64,000 nt of DNA. It comes from a virus. The translations under genes were made by a program, and so were the position numbers. Location of the stretch: positions 22,913 to 86,912 of the IMG/VR virus record IMGVR_UViG_3300042520_003271, one strand, 5' to 3'. Each line of letters begins with the position of its first letter. Within the stretch, counting starts at the first letter, position 1. The notes beneath the pieces are model-generated. The model searched no databases. It saw only the letters and a program-made list of their open reading frames with translations, and was not told the DNA's origin. Positions 33,302-41,898 of the stretch are shown here, one piece after another.

Positions 33302-33817
33302 TTATTCTAATAGGTCATCGTCATTGAATGGTTCACTAGCTAATTTCATGATGTTGTCTTCATTCGAGACAACATCATTAGTCTTTGCTTTAATATCTAC
33401 CTTACATAGTTTCTTGGGCGTTACTTTTTTATCAGCCTTAATAGTTCCAGTCTTTACCGGTGTACTAGCTATTTGTGGATATAAGAAGGTATCTAGACTT
33501 AGATCTTCAAGAAATGGATTAAGGAATGGGTCTTCATAATGTATATTATCGGTCTGTATTTCATCTCTTGTTTTTCTTATACCTTTAAAGCATTCACAAT
33601 AATAGTAACCATTAAGGTCATACATATCTAATATTTCGACCAAAGAGGCGCAATTGGGGCATGTAAGAACAGCCTTCGTAGCTCTAACTTGATCGCCAAG
33701 CGCGCTCTTCTTGGTGTGTTGATCGACCATATAAGAATTCCATTCTGTCGGCCTCGCATGCGTTAAGACATTATTCAATAGTATTTCATGTAAATCGTAT
33801 GGGTTAGCTGGTAACAT
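33302..33817 (-). CDS. Zinc-ribbon-containing protein (171 aa)
   Basis: The start is taken at the ATG at 33815-33817 (MLPANPYDLHEILLNNVL); a GTG three codons upstream lies on top of the AAGGAA ribosome site. A ribbon-like TCPNCASLVEILDMYDLN and later YYYCECFKG may form a zinc site with CxxC and CxC. The C-terminal half is charged and flexible (KADKKVTPKKLCKVDIKAK) and the end acidic. It overlaps the previous gene by 14 nt. It may be a small transcription-related factor; phages use such ribbon proteins to redirect RNA polymerase, but no sigma-like motif is seen. Confidence 0.55.
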   Translation of the reverse strand: MLPANPYDLHEILLNNVLTHARPTEWNSYMVDQHTKKSALGDQVRATKAVLTCPNCASLVEILDMYDLNGYYYCECFKGIRKTRDEIQTDNIHYEDPFLNPFLEDLSLDTFLYPQIASTPVKTGTIKADKKVTPKKLCKVDIKAKTNDVVSNEDNIMKLASEPFNDDDLLE

Positions 33818-34349
33818 TCCAATCACTTCCTTCTTGATGTTTATACTTTTCTTTTCTGACAGCGAAGCTATTCAAGATCTCTGGTGTTAAAAAGATCTCT
33901 ATTAACTTTTTATCAGTATGTACTTCAGCTTTCCTAACATATTTCACAGACCCGCACTTACATACTGTTGTCGGTGAGTGGGCTTGAAGACCGCACTGTT
34001 CGCAAGTGAATGGCACACCGGTTTGCTTTACAGTAGCACCAGTCACAGTAGCATAATAATATGTTTTTAATAGCATAAGGTCTATACCAGATAAATCACA
34101 ATATCTAGATCCTGTCTTTTTACTTGTATTTTGGTTAATTTCTACTATTTTGTCTTGAAGTTTTTCATAGCATAAGCTGCAATAATCGAACGTGTCGACC
34201 ACTGGTGACGAATCTAAATCTCGTAATGTTAAATGCTGCCCGAATTTCGATTTAGCGCTTCTAAAATCTATCGAATAGTATGTAAAATCTTCGTGGAACT
34301 GTAGCCCGCAACCGTCGCATTTAATCCCGTCTTTCGTCGGCAGCTGCAT
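33804..34349 (-). CDS. Zinc-ribbon protein with several Cys pairs (181 aa)
   Basis: Three to four candidate metal pairs: IKCDGCGLQFH near the start, FDYCSLCYEK, then FTCEQCGLQAHS followed by VCKCGSVKY. This is a rubredoxin- or RNA-polymerase-like ribbon arrangement rather than a classic C2H2 finger. The rest is unrecognised. It overlaps the split polymerase C-half by 29 nt and the next ribbon gene by 14 nt, so these small zinc proteins follow the polymerase gene directly. DNA or RNA polymerase binding is a possible role. Confidence 0.6.
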   Translation of the reverse strand: MQLPTKDGIKCDGCGLQFHEDFTYYSIDFRSAKSKFGQHLTLRDLDSSPVVDTFDYCSLCYEKLQDKIVEINQNTSKKTGSRYCDLSGIDLMLLKTYYYATVTGATVKQTGVPFTCEQCGLQAHSPTTVCKCGSVKYVRKAEVHTDKKLIEIFLTPEILNSFAVRKEKYKHQEGSDWNVTS

Positions 34350-37044
34350 TAATTTGCTTTCTCTTCAGGATGTTGATTGAGGTATTGCGCCGTAAAGAAA
34401 AACTATTTCTCTCACCATCATAATCGACAATTACTCTAATTCCAGCGCCAATAACTAATTTAGTCTTGTCTAAACCCGATAATTCTTTAGACCACACCAT
34501 AATGCTTGTCTTTAACATACCATCAGACGCAGATATCTTGGCGTATGGTTTATTATTCTTTGAAGTAGCGTATTCTATATTTACAATTATACCTTCGATG
34601 GCTATGATGTCTTGGCCAGATTTCGCATTAGATTTTGCGGCAGCGATTGTAAGGTCACCTCTACTGTAAAACAGCCCTAAAGGTGAATCGATATAATATC
34701 CCAAATATTCGTTCTGAAATTCTAATCTTTCCTCGAAACTGAAATCATCGCCGATAGCGCCAAGAACGGCACAAAAATCAATGATTGGCTCTGGTTTCCA
34801 ATTCAGTAATTTTTTGGGTATTGCCTTTTTCTTAGGATAGATTATTCTGTATTCGCTGACGAGTCTTTCTCTCTCAGCCGCAATAGAGCCCTCATTCCAT
34901 CCTTGTTTAGAAATAATGAGGTGGGAGATGAAGTTTTTAGTCTCCTTTGCTTCTGGCCCATTGCCATACTTCGTTTGATAATAAACCCACAAAGCCTTGC
35001 TATTATTGTGTCTTTCAAGATTTCTGAATGCCCCAAGCTTAATTAACCGTTCTAATACCGTTTTAGATTTTATTCCGGTTTTTAAAATAAAATCATCCAT
35101 GCTTGCATATTTGTGTGTAGTGATTAGACATTCAGCTATCTTTTCACCAAATCCCTTTATACTGCTGACACCAACAAATATCGTGTTATCTTTTACTATG
35201 AATTTTAATGACAAATTATTGATATCGATGGCTTCAAACCGTAACGGGTCATCTGATCTGCTTGAACCGAGTTTTGTTATCGCTGTTGGCTTCCATTCTT
35301 CAGATCTCGCTACACCCATGTAACGCACGAGCTTGTCCGGATGACAATCATTCATGACAGATGCCCAAAACTCTGGAGCAAAATGCGCCTTTAAAAATAA
35401 GCATCGAAGAGTTACTAAACAATAAGCGACAGAATGTGATTTATTAAATGCGTAGCGGCCGAAAGACACCATTTTAGACCATATAGCACGTGCTTCGTCT
35501 TCGCCGATGGTTTTTGATGCGCCGGCCACCCACTTCTGCTCAACGCTTCTAAGTTTATGTGTCCACTTTTTAGCAACGGCCTTTCTTGTCTCTTGTGCTT
35601 CTGGTGCTGTAAAACCCGCAAGCCTTTGCCATAATTGTGTCAATTGCTCTTGGTAAACTAATTGCCCATATGTTTCTTTAAGAATATTATAGACTTCTGG
35701 GTGCATGCGCTTCTTCCAAGCCATAGTGGGATCGTCGCGGTTAGCCATGGTTTCTGGTAACGCGGCGATCGGCCCTGGATGGCCCATGGCATTTATTAAC
35801 ATTAAATCTTCGAAATTTCTAACACCGTGAGCTAGTAGGGACATGGCCAATTCGGTATCGAATTGGAAGATGCCATCGCATTTTTGAGTATTTGCTAGCT
35901 TTAGAGCACCATCATCATCGAGACTTATAATATGCTTAACACCGGAAGCATCGATAAAAAAGCCGGCTTTACGTTGTTTAGGATCGATGTCTTCCCAGCC
36001 CGATAGATTCTCGCCAAAATTGATGTCACGATTAAACTTGACCATCTCACAACATCTAAAAATATATTCTAAGGTTTTTAATCCTAGCCAATCCCATTTT
36101 ACATAGCCAAATTTAGACAATTGTGTGCTTCTGCCCTCTGTCCACATGCTAACCCAGTAGCCTTTATTACTACTTTTGGCCATGGGTATATTACCAAACA
36201 GTGCTCTGTCTGTTATTAATAATGCGCCAGCGTGCATGCCCATGTTTCTTATTCTGCCTACTAATTTTATCGCTGATGCTATGATTTCTGGGTTTTTAGT
36301 AGCAAAATCTTTAAGAACTGGTAGTTCTTCGATAAGTTGGCCGATAGTCGGAGCGTCTGTGACGGATTGCTTACACGATGGGCATACAGCTTCGCCGTGG
36401 ATAGTGCCACACTCGGTCTCAACGCCTTCCTTTAGAAATTTACCTCTGCAGACTGATATGCCATTTTCTGGTAAATCATCAGCGTGCTCTGGTAATTGTG
36501 TGGTCGTTCTTTCAGCATCAAATCTAGACATTATTCCGAGAGCTACAGAGACATCAATTATTGCAGATTTAAATTTATAAGTTTGCCATGTGCCAACGCT
36601 GCAAACAGAACCATAACTGTCTTCCGATTTTTGGCCATATTTAGAGATCACGTATTCTTTTAAATGATCTCTGGCGCCAGGCAAGCAATCTATATCGATA
36701 TCCGGCATGTCAGAATCTCTGTAGATTCCTGTCGGCATTTTACCGTTGTTTTTATCTTTATATTTAAGAACATCATTAGCAGATATGCTAGTCATTATAT
36801 CGCTATGATCTGTAGAAATCGGATCTTCAGCTACTATATTTAAAAGATATGGCAGTAATAAACGATTTGGATTTTTTTCAAAAGATGCGCCTTCGGTCAC
36901 TAATTCTAGCCAATAGCGTTCTGCTCCTTGCTTCTCTATTTCATAAATTTCGAATTTGAGTCTGTCTTTATATATTTGTGGTTTGTCTAAAACAAATTCA
37001 CCAGCCTTCTCGACGATTTCTTCCCAAGATTTAATGTTTCGCAT
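34321..37044 (-). CDS. dnaE: DNA polymerase III alpha, C-terminal half (907 aa)
   Basis: C-family replicative polymerase part with the catalytic aspartates in MPDIDIDC (Asp115, Asp117). Fingers follow: GMHAGALLITD, GIFQFDTELAMSLLAHG and the motif around GHPGPIAALPETMANRDD, then VYQEQLTQLWQRLAGFTAPE and GRYAFNKSHSVAYCLVT. Later are a helix-hairpin-helix (IKGFGEKIAECLIT) and an OB domain (IAIEGIIVNIEYATSKNN). Residues 1-90 repeat features of the N-half end. Four cysteines (199, 212, 221, 224) may form an inserted zinc ribbon. It pairs with the N-half at 38296-39696; three genes separate them. Confidence 0.9.
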   Translation of the reverse strand: MRNIKSWEEIVEKAGEFVLDKPQIYKDRLKFEIYEIEKQGAERYWLELVTEGASFEKNPNRLLLPYLLNIVAEDPISTDHSDIMTSISANDVLKYKDKNNGKMPTGIYRDSDMPDIDIDCLPGARDHLKEYVISKYGQKSEDSYGSVCSVGTWQTYKFKSAIIDVSVALGIMSRFDAERTTTQLPEHADDLPENGISVCRGKFLKEGVETECGTIHGEAVCPSCKQSVTDAPTIGQLIEELPVLKDFATKNPEIIASAIKLVGRIRNMGMHAGALLITDRALFGNIPMAKSSNKGYWVSMWTEGRSTQLSKFGYVKWDWLGLKTLEYIFRCCEMVKFNRDINFGENLSGWEDIDPKQRKAGFFIDASGVKHIISLDDDGALKLANTQKCDGIFQFDTELAMSLLAHGVRNFEDLMLINAMGHPGPIAALPETMANRDDPTMAWKKRMHPEVYNILKETYGQLVYQEQLTQLWQRLAGFTAPEAQETRKAVAKKWTHKLRSVEQKWVAGASKTIGEDEARAIWSKMVSFGRYAFNKSHSVAYCLVTLRCLFLKAHFAPEFWASVMNDCHPDKLVRYMGVARSEEWKPTAITKLGSSRSDDPLRFEAIDINNLSLKFIVKDNTIFVGVSSIKGFGEKIAECLITTHKYASMDDFILKTGIKSKTVLERLIKLGAFRNLERHNNSKALWVYYQTKYGNGPEAKETKNFISHLIISKQGWNEGSIAAERERLVSEYRIIYPKKKAIPKKLLNWKPEPIIDFCAVLGAIGDDFSFEERLEFQNEYLGYYIDSPLGLFYSRGDLTIAAAKSNAKSGQDIIAIEGIIVNIEYATSKNNKPYAKISASDGMLKTSIMVWSKELSGLDKTKLVIGAGIRVIVDYDGERNSFSLRRNTSINILKRKQINAAADERRD

Positions 37045-37375
37045 TTAAATGGTTCGTAAGCCCAGAAGTAGAGGTGAAGCTTTTACCGCATTTTTTGCAG
37101 CTTAGCTTCTTTATATCATTTTCAATACATTTAGATTCTTCAGCTGACGGGACAGAATCAAAATCGACGACAAAAGGTCTTTTAATGGTCATTTTCTTGG
37201 TTTTTTCATCTTGATGCGTAATGGCATAGTATAAATACTGTCCCTTAGAACGTATACCTTTAATCGTTTTAAGTCTTTCTTCGTTAGATTTTAATCTTAC
37301 TATATCAACAATATTTTCAGTGTGCGCTTCCATAATGATGAAAGCATATTTATCGTACTCACCTTTATGGTCCAT
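37031..37375 (-). CDS. C2H2-finger protein between the DnaE halves (114 aa)
   Basis: The C-terminus has LSCKKCGKSFTSTSGLTNHLNA followed by KH, a single C2H2 zinc finger (Cys-x2-Cys-x12-His-x4-His), which in phages is often fused to nucleases or DNA-binding proteins. The N-terminal part (KYAFIIMEAHTENIVDIVR and IRSKGQYLYYAITHQDEKT) is beta-rich with no known fold. GAGGAAATT precedes the ATG. It overlaps the C-half start by 14 nt and lies in the gap between the split polymerase genes, where a mobile DNA-binding protein could have entered. No nuclease motif is visible. Confidence 0.6.
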   Translation of the reverse strand: MDHKGEYDKYAFIIMEAHTENIVDIVRLKSNEERLKTIKGIRSKGQYLYYAITHQDEKTKKMTIKRPFVVDFDSVPSAEESKCIENDIKKLSCKKCGKSFTSTSGLTNHLNAKH

Positions 37376-37431
37376 AATTTCCTCATAATATATAGAAGAT
37401 CTTAACTACGCATTCTACTAGTAAAATTATT

Positions 37432-37869
37432 TTAATCGATTAGTACGGTGCCGGTATCGTGATATTCTGATTTGGACATCAATAAATATTTTTTGATTTT
37501 ATTAACATATTCATTGCCCAAAGCTAGCATGTTAGCATCAAAAAATACACTGTTATGACGTTGGCATATTTTAATAATACGTTTTTTTAAATCGTCGAAA
37601 TAGAGTTTCTTATCGTCTGACGCGCCATATAAATCATTCGATTCAAACCCCAACATACTGATTCTGATCGTCTGATTGATATCTTTAATCGCTGATAGGC
37701 CGACGAAGATAGCTTGATACTTATATATAGTGTCATCAGTCATTTTTAATTTAAATGCGATATCGCGCCGTTGTGTCTTATTTTTTTTACCATTCTTCTT
37801 AATTAATGTAACGACAATCTTAGAATTAATTTTAGAATTATCTAATCTGTTTATTTGCATTTCTAACAT
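37432..37869 (-). CDS. Unknown protein between the DnaE halves (145 aa)
   Basis: Not recognised. The chain is basic: VVTLIKKNGKKNKTQRRDIA near the start and DDLKKRIIKICQRHNSVFFD in the second half. It may bind nucleic acid. The first ATG at 37867-37869 overlaps the previous gene by 7 nt; an ATG three codons in (MQINRL) is an alternative. A 56-nt gap follows before the C2H2 gene and holds no clear signal. It is one of three small genes between the polymerase halves. Confidence 0.55.
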   Translation of the reverse strand: MLEMQINRLDNSKINSKIVVTLIKKNGKKNKTQRRDIAFKLKMTDDTIYKYQAIFVGLSAIKDINQTIRISMLGFESNDLYGASDDKKLYFDDLKKRIIKICQRHNSVFFDANMLALGNEYVNKIKKYLLMSKSEYHDTGTVLID

Positions 37870-38294
37870 ATCTGGTTCCCATTTACATCTTTTATTTTAA
37901 TTTCTTCAGAAAGACCGCAGAAGTTAAATAGCGTCATCGCTTTAGCGACCTCAACTACAGCTTTGTCATATTTATCTTCTAGCTTAGTAACACCTACTGA
38001 CTTAACATCTATCGTATGAGAATTAAGAGCATTTCTGGTATTAAGCATTGCTGATCCTAGTACTTTAGCTGAATCGGCGGCCTCTTTTTCTAGACGATCG
38101 ATGGTCTCGACAATACTTGAAATGATATTGTTTATAATGTTTATTAGCAAATCGAAAGATTCTTTTTCTATTCTGACTTTATCGTCATCTACAAGAATAT
38201 CGATGAATTTTAGTGAAAAGCAACATAATGTTTCTGTTGGTTTTTGCATGACTTTTAAATGTGTTTTTAAAGCGTGCAATAAATACTTCTGCAA
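37863..38294 (-). CDS. Unknown helical protein between the DnaE halves (143 aa)
   Basis: Not recognised. It begins with TTG (MQKYLLHALKTHLKV), with AAAGGAGAT upstream; that ribosome site lies inside the last codons of the polymerase N-half (Lys-Gly-Asp), so translation is coupled. Mostly helical: SFDLLINIINNIISSIVETI and YDKAVVEVAKAMTLFNF. No catalytic motif. It follows the N-half by one base, suggesting that the break in dnaE is a genetic split in one transcript rather than an intein. Confidence 0.6.
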   Translation of the reverse strand: MQKYLLHALKTHLKVMQKPTETLCCFSLKFIDILVDDDKVRIEKESFDLLINIINNIISSIVETIDRLEKEAADSAKVLGSAMLNTRNALNSHTIDVKSVGVTKLEDKYDKAVVEVAKAMTLFNFCGLSEEIKIKDVNGNQIC

Positions 38295-38295
38295 A

Positions 38296-39696
38296 CTAAT
38301 CTCCTTTTGTCATCTTAACATTAAGCATATAACCACCGCGGCTCGGTGCTAAAAACCTATCAAACGAAAGACCCCAAGAAAGTGGGTCAACAGATGTAAT
38401 ATTTAATAAGTAGCATATCAAAGAACCACCAGCGCTGCCTCTAGCAGTGAAAGGCCAGCCTTGTTCTTTGCCATATTCAATAATATTTTTAGTAATCAGG
38501 AAGTAACTAGCAAAACCTTTTTCTATGAAGCGATTTAATTCGATCTTGGCTTGGTCTAAGTACGTGACTTCTCGTCCATCGATCAAGTATTTAAGTTCGT
38601 TTTTATGGAGTCCTAGCGATATAAGCTTCGATGCGACCAAACGCCTTAATTCATTATCAGCGTCTACGATGGTCGGTATTTTAGGGTCAGTATCGAATTC
38701 GATATTTTCGCATTTGTCGGCTATTTCAAGCGTATGGTCACACATTAATTCGAATTCTCTAGCAGTATATCCTTTTGAATATTCAGTACCATTATATCTA
38801 CTCCACAGTTCGCTTCGCTGTTTAAAGTATTGCTCGTCACTGTTCGTGTGGAATAAATCCGGAGAGTCAACAGTTACGTCTTGAGCTATCGCCATCATGA
38901 TCTTCTGGATTTGAAAATCTTTTCTTTCCATGTAGTGCGAATCGTTTGCCAACACAGTCTTAATCTTGAAATGCTCGGCTAACATGATCGATGTCTGAAA
39001 TACAAACATATCGCCTTCTACCCCAGGCATTTGTAGTTCTATGTAATAGTCCTCTCCGAACGCTTCTTTGAATTTTTTGATGTTGGCGATAGCGTTTTCT
39101 AGCCTTTCTTTTCGGCTAATTTCTCTGATAATATCGCCGGCTTTATTAACTATCGATTTAGTACGCAATTCATGACTTACTGGACCGTTAAGACAACCTG
39201 ATAGAATGATAAGTCCTTCGCGATATTCGCATAGCTTCTCGAACCATATACGATTATACTGTTTGATAGATACGCCAAAAAGACCTGTCTCGTATGCTTG
39301 AGTAGTTAACTTTAGGAGATTCTCGAATCCGGTCTTGTTTTTGCAAATTACTGTAAGATGTCTATTTCTTATAATTCTTCCTGCTAACTCTGGATTCTCT
39401 TTTCTCCATTCTTGCGATCTAACATTTATTCCACTCGCTAAAAGCTCTTGTCTCTTTAGTTCGAAATCATTATAGTATATCTCACACCCAGGGATGTATT
39501 TGACACCATATTGTTTAAAAGCAGCGTAGGCTTCAGGAACACTGGCCATATGACCGTGTTCGGTAATAGCCATCGCTTGATACTTCCTTTTATAACAAGC
39601 TTCGGCATATTGGGCCGGAGAGGCTACTCCATCGAGCATACTATAAAGTGTGTGTGAGTGAAGATGAACAAAATCTGATGAGCCTTGATATTCCAT
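38296..39696 (-). CDS. dnaE: DNA polymerase III alpha, N-terminal half with PHP domain (466 aa)
   Basis: The PHP domain (residues about 1-290) keeps its metal residues: VHLHSHTLYSMLDG (His13, His15, Asp22), AITEHGH, GCEIY, NRHLTVICKNKTGF, LSGCLNG and ANDSHYM. Polymerases with an intact site often proofread there. The palm start follows: ARGSAGGSLICYLLNITSVD with the SFDRFLAPSRGG element. The chain then ends at MTKGD, before the catalytic PDIDID, which is in the C-half gene at 34321-37044. AGGAGAT precedes the ATG. No intein splice residues follow the break, so the halves presumably assemble noncovalently. Confidence 0.9.
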   Translation of the reverse strand: MEYQGSSDFVHLHSHTLYSMLDGVASPAQYAEACYKRKYQAMAITEHGHMASVPEAYAAFKQYGVKYIPGCEIYYNDFELKRQELLASGINVRSQEWRKENPELAGRIIRNRHLTVICKNKTGFENLLKLTTQAYETGLFGVSIKQYNRIWFEKLCEYREGLIILSGCLNGPVSHELRTKSIVNKAGDIIREISRKERLENAIANIKKFKEAFGEDYYIELQMPGVEGDMFVFQTSIMLAEHFKIKTVLANDSHYMERKDFQIQKIMMAIAQDVTVDSPDLFHTNSDEQYFKQRSELWSRYNGTEYSKGYTAREFELMCDHTLEIADKCENIEFDTDPKIPTIVDADNELRRLVASKLISLGLHKNELKYLIDGREVTYLDQAKIELNRFIEKGFASYFLITKNIIEYGKEQGWPFTARGSAGGSLICYLLNITSVDPLSWGLSFDRFLAPSRGGYMLNVKMTKGD

Positions 39697-39709
39697 ATTA
39701 TCTCCTATA

Positions 39710-40390
39710 CTATGAAGATAATACAGTTTCTAATCCATTTTTCTTACCTTTTGGGGCTTTGATTTTCTCGAAAGATTGGATAATGTTAGGGTATCTAATG
39801 TTAGAAGTGTAGACTTCCTGTGTATTAAGAAACATGCTGGCAGAATTTATAAGGTCGTCGGGCGTTGCCATCTTTATGTCTACATGTTGCTCTTTTAACC
39901 GACCAAGAAAGCTATCAATAACTCTAGTCTCAGTAGGGTTCAATATAGCGATCCGGTCTCTAAGTCTTCTCAGAAAAAGCTCTAGACCTAATTCACCATT
40001 TTTTTGGCGGTGTGCTTCAAAATTATCTCTAAGATTAGGTAAAACTACTCTGTCGATTGTTTCTAAATTAAGTAATTCAACGTCATAGATTTTTAATAAT
40101 CCGCCAATCAGATCATTTTTAAATAGATGAGTGACAAATTCTGATAAAAGAATGGCAAGGTCCTTTATTACTATCGATTCACGTCCTTGCAGGAAAAAAT
40201 TAACAAAAAGCTTTAGATTTAAAATACCATGAGCCCATAAGGTGTTTTTAAATAACCAATCATCGATATTCTGGATCGCAAGCCTAGCTCCTGATTGATC
40301 ATGTACTGTAAAATTATCCATGTCAATGATATATATAGTCTCTTTTATTAGAATAGCTACTAAACTACCATCGACATGGATTATATTCAT
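39710..40390 (-). CDS. Unknown protein coupled to the actin-like gene (226 aa)
   Basis: Not recognised. The start is the ATG at 40388-40390 (MNIIHVDGSLVAILIKET), which overlaps the TAA of the actin-like gene by one base (TAATG), so its translation depends on that gene. A longer frame to 40420 has only a non-ATG start. The N-terminal part is beta-rich and the rest strongly helical (LGLELFLRRLRDRIAILNPT). In plasmid ParM systems the adaptor gene directly follows the actin gene; this position is the same, but no ribbon-helix-helix motif is visible. It ends 14 nt before the dnaE N-half. Confidence 0.6.
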   Translation of the reverse strand: MNIIHVDGSLVAILIKETIYIIDMDNFTVHDQSGARLAIQNIDDWLFKNTLWAHGILNLKLFVNFFLQGRESIVIKDLAILLSEFVTHLFKNDLIGGLLKIYDVELLNLETIDRVVLPNLRDNFEAHRQKNGELGLELFLRRLRDRIAILNPTETRVIDSFLGRLKEQHVDIKMATPDDLINSASMFLNTQEVYTSNIRYPNIIQSFEKIKAPKGKKNGLETVLSS

Positions 40391-41898
40391 TATTCGAACA
40401 TCTCTGCTGCTGTCAAGCACCCAGCTGCAACTGTAAAGAGTGGTTTTTCAGCCACAGATACTTTATTTAAAACAAAAGGCAATTCATTATTATTAAATAT
40501 TAAAGCTACGCGCTCAGCAAAGCCTTTCGGACTGCTAGTACCGCCAGCCATATAGACATTAATGCCATTTTCGATTCTTGCCTGCGCCTCATTTTCCTTA
40601 AAACCGGCGACGATACCAGACACCACTTGATTAATAAGCACATCGTAGTGCAGCGATATATCTAACTGAAGCCTGTCGGCATACTGTATGCCGGGGGTAA
40701 GATCAATGTCCATTTTCACTTTAGATACTGTTGTGGGAGTTTCTTTACTGCTCTTCTTCATGCTCTTCATGGCATGTGCATCATAACCATGCCTTATCGC
40801 TACATTCTCGTCTATCCAGTCTCCGGCCCCAACCCAGCAGAAGCTATAAACTTCTAAACCATACTTTACATATGTCACGGTAACTGTACCAGCCCCCCAA
40901 CTGATGCCGATACCAGAGCCATCTGGACTCTGGTTTAGAACTATGGCATGGCTTTCTTTTATTTTTTGAAGCTTTATAGCACTCTGAGAATTATAGCTTT
41001 TAAGTATAATATCGATAACTCTCTCATGATATTCGATATTATTTGTTTTATTTAAAGCTGGAGCTGTTGTACAATAACACAATGTTAGATTGTTATCGAA
41101 CTTACCAACATCTCTCTCTGCTGTTTCTAATATTCCATGTATTATACTGCTTAACACAGTCATCGACATTTCGTCTGGGGTGATGCCGCCTTCCGCCATC
41201 GGTCTTTTCATCGTGTCATTTTTAGAATAAGCTAATTCTTCGGCGTCTCGTCCCAATACGATTAGCTGATTCGATTCTTCATGTTTAAAATAATGCGCAG
41301 GTCTGCTGGTGCCATCGGAACGGACTTTAGTCGGATCTTTAAGCATGTTTTCTATAAATGATGTAGCTCTTTCGAAAGGCCAAAACCCATTTATCTCAGA
41401 AATATAATTTATATCTCCGTTCTTGTTCTTAAAAGAAGCAACGATAGTTTTTGTGCCAATATCAAGCCCAAGATGCGGCATAGTAGGTTTCCTTTCGAGA
41501 GAAATTAGATCGCCCATTCTATATACTTCACCATCTTTAGGTAAAGATTTTAACCTAGGTTGGGTCTCAAATATCCCCAACACTAAGTCTTCTTTTGTCT
41601 TAACAGCTTCGTAATATTTCTTATCATATATAGTTTTATGATATTCGGCATATTTTTCATCTGGAATTATTTCTCCAGAATATAATTGTCTTATTACTTC
41701 TGGCTTTTCTATTAGCTCTTTTTGCTGTGGTTTAGGTATAATATTTTCTATTTTTTGGAGTCTTTCTTCTATTTTAATTGGCGCTATAGCAGGTATGACA
41801 TGAACAGGCGCCTTAATAATTAGCTCTGGAACTTTTGGTTTCTGAGTAATCAATTTTGAATCATTAACAAGCTTTTTTATAGAAAAATCATGGATCAT
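40390..41898 (-). CDS. Actin/Hsp70-fold ATPase, ParM- or MreB-like (502 aa)
   Basis: Nucleotide-binding motifs of the actin superfamily are present in order: phosphate-1 LGLDIGTKT (about 143-151), phosphate-2 GISWGAGTVTVTYV (about 331-344), the MreB/Hsp70-like GAGDWIDENVAIR, and the adenosine motif MAGGTSSPKG (about 450-459). The start is taken at the ATG at 41896-41898 (MIHDFSIKK). Residues 1-135 are an extra Pro/Lys-rich, mostly disordered extension. It may form filaments for DNA or virion positioning. It overlaps the membrane protein gene upstream by 11 nt and is coupled to the gene downstream. Confidence 0.75.
   Translation of the reverse strand: MIHDFSIKKLVNDSKLITQKPKVPELIIKAPVHVIPAIAPIKIEERLQKIENIIPKPQQKELIEKPEVIRQLYSGEIIPDEKYAEYHKTIYDKKYYEAVKTKEDLVLGIFETQPRLKSLPKDGEVYRMGDLISLERKPTMPHLGLDIGTKTIVASFKNKNGDINYISEINGFWPFERATSFIENMLKDPTKVRSDGTSRPAHYFKHEESNQLIVLGRDAEELAYSKNDTMKRPMAEGGITPDEMSMTVLSSIIHGILETAERDVGKFDNNLTLCYCTTAPALNKTNNIEYHERVIDIILKSYNSQSAIKLQKIKESHAIVLNQSPDGSGIGISWGAGTVTVTYVKYGLEVYSFCWVGAGDWIDENVAIRHGYDAHAMKSMKKSSKETPTTVSKVKMDIDLTPGIQYADRLQLDISLHYDVLINQVVSGIVAGFKENEAQARIENGINVYMAGGTSSPKGFAERVALIFNNNELPFVLNKVSVAEKPLFTVAAGCLTAAEMFE

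Noticed and set aside
37031-38294. Group I intron or split intein between the DnaE halves
   Set aside because: The N-half ends with only five residues after VKM and no intein start Cys or splice motifs, the C-half begins with its own ATG and conserved-looking sequence, and ordinary coding frames fill the gap. No intron core could be recognised by eye.
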